NCBI GenBank assembly: GCA_037355855.1
Contig: JAYLWG010000027.1
Location: forward strand, 1 to 11,709
Origin: Pseudo-nitzschia pungens
Taxonomy: Eukaryota > Bacillariophyta > Bacillariophyceae > Bacillariales > Bacillariaceae
DNA length: 11,709 nt
Direction: 5' to 3'
The notes under the pieces are model-generated. The model searched no databases, was not told the origin of the DNA, and saw nothing but the letters and a program-made list of their open reading frames with translations. Position 1 is the stretch's first letter; each line of letters opens with the position of its first letter. Both the position numbers and the translations under genes were made by a program. This document shows, in pieces, positions 1 to 11,709 of the stretch.

Positions 1-22
1 TTTAAAAAGTTTTATTATAAAT

Positions 23-164
23 GTTAAACAATAAACATAATATATATAGGAAGCTATAAAGTTAAGAATAGTTTGCCCGGGAGCGGATTCGAACCACTGA
101 CACACGGATCTTCAATCCATTGCTCTACCAACTGAGCTACCCGGGCATATTGTTTATGTTTAAC
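23..164. repeat. Imperfect inverted repeat flanking trnF
   Basis: The left arm (23-37, gttaaacaataaaca) can pair with the right arm (151-164, tgtttatgtttaac) over 14 base pairs with one bulged A at position 31. The tRNA gene lies between the arms. If transcribed, the arms could bring the tRNA 5' leader and 3' trailer together and help processing by RNase P and RNase Z. In sequence this AT-rich the match could be chance, so this is only a candidate. Confidence 0.3.
74..146 (-). tRNA. trnF: tRNA-Phe (GAA)
   Basis: The minus strand folds as a complete 73-base cloverleaf. The acceptor stem is GCCCGGG pairing with CCCGGGC, with discriminator A at position 74. The D stem is GCTC/GAGC. The anticodon stem ATGGA/TCCGT includes one T-G pair and its loop is TTGAAGA, giving anticodon GAA (complement of 111-113), which reads UUU and UUC phenylalanine codons. 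The variable loop is 5 bases. The T stem is AGTGG/CCGCT with loop TTCGAAT. The 3' CCA is not encoded, which is usual for plastid tRNAs of this type. There is no intron. It lies on the same strand as the polymerase operon, 178 bases beyond the rps2 stop, but has its own likely promoter and a hairpin separating it from rps2, so it is probably an independent transcription unit. Confidence 0.97.
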
Positions 165-173
165 TATATTATA

Positions 174-202
174 ATTATATCAAAAAGCTAGAATAATAAC
201 AA
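174..202 (-). promoter_or_regulatory. Sigma70-type promoter for trnF
   Basis: On the minus strand there is a -35-like TTGTTA (complement of 197-202), a 17-base spacer, and a perfect -10 TATAAT (complement of 174-179). A second TATAAT follows directly (complement of 168-173). The first would start transcription near position 167, giving a leader of about 20 bases before the mature tRNA 5' end at 146. Element sequence and spacing match what the bacterial-type plastid polymerase recognises. Chance matches to TATAAT are common in such AT-rich DNA, but the exact spacing and placement support it. Confidence 0.55.
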
Positions 203-229
203 GAGGAAATATTGTTGATATGTTTAAAT

Positions 230-279
230 TTTTTGAAAATGAATCAAAGTAATCAATTTATTTGATTCATTTCCAAAAA
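230..279 (-). terminator. Long hairpin past the end of rps2, likely 3' end of the operon
   Basis: The arms 237-248 (aaatgaatcaaa) and 261-272 (tttgattcattt) are perfect complements around a 12-base loop. The stem extends outward through one A-C mismatch (236/273) to pair 230-235 with 274-279, making about 18 pairs in all. The top of the hairpin lies 45 bases beyond the rps2 stop codon. No clear U tract follows on the minus strand, so it may work less as a classical terminator than as a 3' stabilising or processing structure, which is the common role of hairpins after plastid operons. It separates the polymerase operon from trnF. Confidence 0.6.
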
Positions 280-324
280 TTCTAGTCCTAATGTTAACGT
301 ATAAACAGCTTTTTTGAACAATTT

Positions 325-1007
325 TTATTTTGTTTGTCCCTTGATAATACTATCTGTTAATAAAGTTAAAATTAGTTTAATTGAACGGACTGCATCATCA
401 TTACCTGGAATTGGAATATCCACTAAATCGGGATCACAGTTTGTATCTAAAATTGAAACAACTGGAATTCCTAATTTACGACATTCTGCAATAGCAGTAA
501 TCTCACGTCGTTGATCAATAACAATAACAACATCAGGTAAACTTGTCATAGATTTAATTCCATCTAAGTATTTACGTAATTTTGCTAATTCTTTACGACG
601 TAATGCTCCTTCTTTTTTGTTAATAATTCAAAGGTTCCATCAGATTCTTGTTTTTCTAAATCTTTTAATTTTTCAATCCGTTCTTTCATTGTTGACCAAT
701 TTGTAAGCATACCACCTAACCAACGGTGATTAACATAATATGAATTAGAGCGGTTTGCTTCTTGTGCAATTAATGTTGTTGCTTGACGTTTAGTACCAAC
801 AAATAAAACTTTTTGGTTTTTACTAGCAGCAACTTCTAGATATCTCATTGCTTTTTTTAATAAAGTTGCAGATTGAACTAAATCTAGAATATGAATATTA
901 TTTACTTCACTGTAAATATATGGGAACATTTTTGGATTCCAACGATGAGCTTTATGACCAAAATGAACACCTGCTTCTAATAACTGTGCTAAACTGATAT
1001 CAGACAT
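325..1007 (-). CDS. rps2: Plastid 30S ribosomal protein S2 (frameshifted in this sequence)
   Basis: S2 is a small-subunit protein of the plastid ribosome, at the head-body junction, needed for mRNA binding. The protein starts [20 protein letters not shown] with the N-terminal S2 signature ([19 protein letters not shown]) and [12 protein letters not shown]. The second signature, [20 protein letters not shown] followed by [17 protein letters not shown], is in another frame after a single missing base in the T run at 613-618 (six where seven restores the frame, giving [17 protein letters not shown]). With that base the product is 227 residues, normal for plastid S2. The start is the ATG at 1005-1007; no Shine-Dalgarno is seen, only an A-rich leader. 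The stop is TAA at 325-327. It is the last protein gene of the polymerase operon, 60 bases after rpoC2. The identity is certain; the break is most likely a sequencing error. Confidence 0.96.
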
Positions 1008-1067
1008 AATTTTTTTAAATTACTTATTTATAATGTGGACAAATTTCTAAAAAAATATTATCAAATA

Positions 1068-4000
1068 TTAATTTATTTGTCCAGGTTTCTGTAAAAGTTC
1101 TGACGAATTAAATTCATTATATTGATTATTCATCAAATATTTTCTAAACGAATTTTTGTAATTTTGTGAGCCAGTTCCAGCTGGAATTAAATGACCAATA
1201 ACAATATTTTCTTTTAGACCTCGTAACCAGTCAATTCGGCCTTCAATCGCTGCTTTTGTTAAAACACGTGTTGTCTCTTGGAAGCTTGCAGCCGAGATAA
1301 AACTTGGATTATTTAAGGCAGCTTTAGTAATACCAAGTAATAATGGAACATAACATGCTATTTGTTTATTCTCGCTCATTAAAATATTATTAATGTATTG
1401 AATATGATATAAATCAATTACCTCTCGTTGTAATAATGGCGTATCTCCTTCATACGTAATTAAAACTTTTGTTGTCATTTGTTTGATAATAACTTCTAAA
1501 TGTTTATCATTAATAGTAACACCTTGAGATTTGTATACAGATTGAACAGAATTTAAGATAAATAATTGAACTTTTTTGAAACTTTTGTGACAGGCTTCAT
1601 AATTTTCGATTAATCGTGCATATTTTAAAAGTTTTCGTTCGATCGCATAAGAAAAATTTTAATAATCCATAATAATTAAAATAGACTTTAACTAATTTAT
1701 GAGGATTAATTTTTTCATTTTCTTTAATTGGTGTTCCTAGTTTCTGGAATTCAAAATTAACATCTAAACTTGTTTTTTGTGCTAATAGTCCTCGCTTTTG
1801 ACTAGTCGGAATTCTTTTCACCATCATATTTTTCTTCCGCGCCTCTAAAATTTCTTCAATTCTTGGTAAGCCTTGAACAATATCACCCGTAGTTTCTTTT
1901 TCAAGATTTAGTAGACCCAAAGTTTTACCAGATTCAATAAACTCACTATTTTTACAAAATACACTATTTACATCCTGTTCAAAATAATCTTCCGTGATTG
2001 AATACAATCCAACTGCTTTTATTGATTTTGTGAACGGTTGTTCAGTAAATTTCAATAATGGTTAATTGGTTTTTAATTTCATTTGAACTAGCCTTACGGT
2101 TCTCATTTTGTATTAGTTCAGAACTTTGTAATAATACTGTTCGAGCAAATTTAGTTTTATTGACTGGCCTATTGTTATCTAAGTTCGGAGCTAAAATTGT
2201 TTTTAATTGGGTATTTACATTGTTCGTTGTTATAGTGAAAATTTTTTTGAAAATTTGGGAATTAAACAACTATAGAATTTACCCGCATTCTTTAAGAAAA
2301 GTTTTGAAAATTCTGATTTTAATGTGATTTTTTGATCTTGAAGAGTACTATAATTTAAGTTACGTCGAATTAAAAGTTTTCTTAAATCATAATAATTTAC
2401 TGCGATATTTTGATTAGTAATAGAGCTCAAATTACTATTTGATTGTGGGATAATTTTATATTGCAAGTTTGTTTTTTACTTTTAAATTATCACCTTTACA
2501 ATTTGGGAAGAAATATGGGCGACCTTTTTGTATTGTTACAAATTCATCATTTTCAATAATAATTTTACCGGTTTTAGCAAGATTTGATTTACTCATAATA
2601 AAATCATTTAACCCCTTGTTTCCAACTTCAGCTTTGTTTACAACAATACAATCATTATTTGAAATTAAAAAAATCTGTTTCTCATTTTGTTTCTTTATTT
2701 TAAATTTTACAATTTCTAGTGAGTTTGAAGTAAGAGTTTCTAAATACCCTAAAACATTATAATTACTGACAAATTGATTTTTTTGGACTAAGAGACAAGG
2801 ATCGATATTTTTATCTCTTAAATTTGGGGCAATATAATTGTTAAAATGAATTTTTTCAGTAATATTGAAATCAACTGAATTTTTCGGTTTATTATTTGCT
2901 AATTCAAGGTTAATATGTTTTTTAAATAAATTATTTGTTTTAAAAAGTAGAAGATTCGCAATTAAGTTAACATTTTTAATTCCATTTATACGTTGATTTG
3001 ATTTATAGAAATAAACAGTTTTTGATTCTAAATTAAACTGTGATTGTAGATCAGTCTCTCTTTGTTCAAATGGAAGAGTCGCTGCTCCATGTGGGAATTC
3101 ATAAATTTGAATTGGACGAACTAAAAGTCGATCTTGACTTTCTTCGTCTAGACATTCACAAAACGATAAATTTTGAATCTTAACATTTGAAAATAAGGCT
3201 TCTCCAGGATAATAAACTTTCCCACCAACTTCATTTAATTTATTTCCTTTATAAACTAACCCAGGATTTAATAGAAATTATTTGAGTATTATTGCCTTTC
3301 GGAGTAATCTGTACAATACCTGATGTTTTTGAGAATAAATTAGGAATAAGTTCAAATCCTTTCGAAATAAAAATCCCCATCCTCAATAAATAAAATATTT
3401 TGTTCACATTTTATTTTATGAATCTCTTCTTCTAACCAAATCATCGTACGTGATTTGACAATTGGTGTAATTGTATTGGAATTTACTTTTAAGAATTTAT
3501 CAACAAATTTTCTAAATTTTGATTCGATGTTTTCTAATTTTTTTAATTTTCGATTTGCATTTAAAAGTGTTCGTTGGGTGCGAAGTAATTTTCTTGCCGC
3601 ATCTTCTTCTTTACGTTTGGCTTTCTCTAATTTTCGTTTCAGAATTGGGTAAGCTTTATTATCTTTTTCTATTTTTGAAAAACCTTCAGTTAAGAAATAG
3701 ATATCAGACTCCGCTTTTCGAATATCCCATCTTGCTTTTTCAATACTTGTGCCTGATCGAGCAATTGTAATTTCAGCTTTTTGATATTCAATATTAAGTT
3801 CTGTAAGTTCATCCTCATACGAAAATAGACTATAATTATTTTTTTGGAAGACAATTTGTCTTGTTCGTTGATAATGGTTTAAACTATTTCTAAAATCATA
3901 ATAAAGAATTCCACCTGTGTCAGGAGTTAAAAACGAATTGTTAATCAGAGTTCCTAATTTTTCATTTCTTGTTAACTGTAAACAATTTTTAGAATTATTT

Positions 4001-5692
4001 TTTGAATAGTTAAAGAGTATTTTTTATCGTCTAAGGGTTAATAAATAATTTTTATAATTTCGCGAAGCTTTGAATTTCTCTAATTTCGCATTTTTTAATG
4101 AATGTTTAGTATGATTAATTTTTATTAATCCTTCATATAAACTTCGTTTATTATTTATGAATGTCACCGAACCACTGTAATGATTAATTAGTTTTGTTCG
4201 AAAAAACATAACTAAATGGATTTAATTTATGATCAGGGTAAAAATTTAAAAAGAATTTAATGGACTATTATATAATTGCCCCGATAAAATCCAAATTAAT
4301 TTATTATGATTTAGCAAATTAACTTTTTGTTTTAATTTGGGTATAAAAATTTCACCACATGTATCACTTAAAATCGTCTTAACTTCTGTTTTAATTTCCT
4401 TATTCGTATTAATGACTTCACCAATAACTGTATCCTTTGGAAGATATTGATTATTTTTTGGGAATAAAATTGTATTCCGTAAAATATCAATTTTAACTAA
4501 ATCTTCAATTTTTATCGGATGGAATTAAAACTAATGAACCAGCATTCTTTGTTACAAGAACATCTTCGCCTCGATTTGTTCTTAACACAACAGTTTTTTA
4601 ATCGTTTATAGAATTGAATAATTCCATTCATTGGACTAATAATTTGTTGACGAGCTTCTGACGTGAAGATACCACCAGTATGAAATGTCCGCATCGTAAG
4701 TTGTGTACCAGGTTCTCCAATTGATTGACCAGCTAAAATGCCAATCGCTTCTCCAATATCAATTAAGTTTTCATTTGCTAAATCCCATCCATAACATTTT
4801 TGACAAATTGCTCGATATAATTGACAAGTTAATGGAGAACGAACGGAATATTCAAGAATTTTTTTATCTTTAAATGTTTGAATTAATTCAGGAGTTATTT
4901 GAGTATTTTGTTTGACCAGTAAAGCTGATGTTTGAGGATCATAAATGGGTTTATTTAAAACCCGTCCTAAAATTTTATCATAAATATCAGACGAATTTGT
5001 AAAATTTTTGCTTGAAAATACAAATGAATGACTTGTTAAACAGTCTTTCTCACGAATTAAAATATCTTGAGATACATCAATTAAACGACGTGTTAAATAT
5101 CCAGAATTAGCCGTTTTTAATGCCGTGTCAACAATCCCTTTACGAGCTCCGTAACCTGACATTAAATAATCAGTAATCGTTAATCCTTCACGAAAATTCT
5201 TCTTAATTGGTAAATTCATAATTTGACCACTTGGGTCAGACATTAAACCTCGCATCCCAACCAACTGACGAACTTGCGATAAGTTACCACGGGCACCTGA
5301 AAAAGCCATGATATAAACCGAGTTAAGAGGATCATAATTTTTAAAATAGTAAATAATCTGGATTTTTTAATGATTCACTTGTAAGACTCCAAGTATCAAT
5401 GATTTTTTGAAATCTTTCAACATCAGTTATTTTACCCTTTAAAAAAATTTTTTCCGAATTATAAATTTCTTGATTTGCTTTTTCAAGCATAACATTTTTT
5501 ACAAACGGAATTTTTAAATCTTCAATACTAATTGAAATTCCAGCATGACTAGCATATTTAAAACCTAAATATTTTAATTCATCTGCTAATAAACAAGCCT
5601 GCATCGAATCATAACTTGTAAAACTCCATGCTAATAATTGACGTAATTGTTTTTTATCAATTAAAGTATTTTGATAAGTGTAAGTTTTTCAT
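1068..5692 (-). CDS. rpoC2: Plastid RNA polymerase beta'' subunit (frameshifted in this sequence)
   Basis: RpoC2 is the C-terminal half of bacterial beta-prime and carries the trigger loop that drives nucleotide addition in the plastid polymerase. Seen in order: N-terminus [40 protein letters not shown] (from about 5309); zinc-site cysteines at EKDC, LTC and ICQKC (4794-5042); trigger-loop first half [20 protein letters not shown] (4671-4730); a very large insertion; second half [19 protein letters not shown] (1834-1890); and the conserved C-terminal [20 protein letters not shown] and [16 protein letters not shown]. The start ATG (5690-5692) lies 28 bases after the rpoC1 stop; the stop is TAA at 1068-1070. 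About 12 one-base indels, plus one in-frame TAA at 4024-4026 or two further indels, interrupt it. Followed across these it encodes about 1,538 residues, long for the family. Every frame change joins conserved or compositionally matched protein, so I read it as intact in the organism. Confidence 0.96.
1891..4670 (-). other. SI3-type insertion domain in the RpoC2 trigger loop
   Basis: The two halves of the trigger loop (ending HTGG at 4671 and resuming [10 protein letters not shown] at 1890) are separated by about 2,780 bases, roughly 925 codons. Plastid and cyanobacterial beta'' subunits are known to carry a large insertion here (SI3), about 650 residues in Synechocystis from memory. Recognisable pieces include [46 protein letters not shown] and [20 protein letters not shown], typical of the repeated barrel-like modules of SI3. 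The segment 2472-3264 is open for about 265 codons without a break. Extra length compared with the family comes in part from the charged helical segment at 3484-3819. Confidence 0.8.
3484..3819 (-). other. Charged, probably coiled-coil segment inside RpoC2
   Basis: In one uninterrupted frame (first codon base at 3819, same phase from about 3990 down to 3378) lie about 112 residues rich in K, R, E, A and L with almost no proline or glycine. Sample motifs are [52 protein letters not shown] and [15 protein letters not shown]. Hydrophobic residues recur at about 3-4 spacing, as expected for an antiparallel helical hairpin or coiled coil, possibly turning near the DNKAYP motif. It sits between SI3 barrel-like sequence on both sides ([12 protein letters not shown] before, [13 protein letters not shown] after). 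I cannot say whether related algae share it. Confidence 0.7.
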
Positions 5693-5720
5693 AAAATATA
5701 TTTAATAGGTTATCTTTGAA

Positions 5721-7859
<2,139 letters not shown>

Positions 7860-7877
7860 AATTTTTAAAATGAAATA

Positions 7878-11709
<3,832 letters not shown>

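Noticed and set aside
2230..2269. Overlapping small genes in the 2042-2466 region
   Set aside because: The overlap is the product of a one-base deletion in the T7 run; the two frames are consecutive parts of RpoC2.
2058..2762. Plus-strand open frames at 2058-2327 and 2469-2762
   Set aside because: They lie antisense to rpoC2, whose corrected frame runs through both. Their products are hydrophobic and Phe-rich, as expected from the complement of K/N-rich coding sequence.
3455..3770. Two overlapping plus-strand open frames opposite the RpoC2 helical segment
   Set aside because: They are the reverse complement of the lysine-rich coding sequence. No start signal or recognisable protein is present, and the minus-strand frame here is unbroken.
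4024..4209. A separate small gene ending at 4024
   Set aside because: The frame continues SI3-type sequence from the preceding rpoC2 segment ([18 protein letters not shown] across an extra base at 4201-4206), so it is part of rpoC2.
2471..4600. Slippery heptamers A AAA AAC for -1 ribosomal frameshifting at the breaks near 4594-4600 and 2471-2478
   Set aside because: The heptamer is present in the correct phase, but the conserved protein continues in the +1 frame at both sites (a base must be skipped), the opposite direction.

Overview
This window is a piece of an algal plastid genome. It is AT-rich and compact. It carries, all on the minus strand and in transcription order, rpoB (5' end cut off by the right window edge), rpoC1, rpoC2 and rps2, followed by a separate trnF(GAA). 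This is the bacterial/cyanobacterial-type operon for the plastid-encoded RNA polymerase (PEP), with beta-prime split into RpoC1 and RpoC2. The wording of the proteins (RpoC2 start with [13 protein letters not shown] and [14 protein letters not shown]; RpoC1 zinc region followed by [20 protein letters not shown]) looks to me like a red-lineage secondary plastid, most likely an ochrophyte (stramenopile). That lineage call is from memory of family style, not from a search.

Layout on the + strand coordinates: 1-73 AT-rich spacer; 74-146 tRNA-Phe; 147-324 spacer with a good sigma70-type promoter for the tRNA (174-202) and a long hairpin (230-279) just past the end of rps2; 325-1007 rps2; 1008-1067 spacer; 1068-5692 rpoC2; 5693-5720 spacer; 5721-7859 rpoC1; 7860-7877 spacer; 7878 to the right edge rpoB. 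Spacers inside the cluster are 18, 28 and 60 bases, with no clear internal promoter or terminator, so the four protein genes are probably one transcript. There is no stretch over 300 bases without a gene.

The most conspicuous feature of the raw sequence is that every protein gene is broken by single-base indels: 1 in rps2, about 12-14 in rpoC2, 7-8 in rpoC1 and 4 in rpoB. Most lie in or next to short homopolymer runs, and conserved protein continues immediately in the next frame each time. When frames are followed across these sites the genes are full length and retain their catalytic and zinc-binding residues. The economical reading is uncorrected sequencing error (mostly inserted bases), not gene decay.

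Biologically the interesting part is in the reconstructed reading frames. RpoC2 has a very large trigger-loop insertion (about 925 codons) containing a roughly 112-residue charged, probably coiled-coil segment. RpoB has about 100 extra, very basic, probably helical residues near its N-terminus, next to a degenerate form of the usual RSPG motif. I found no mobile element, CRISPR array, riboswitch or novel multi-gene system.
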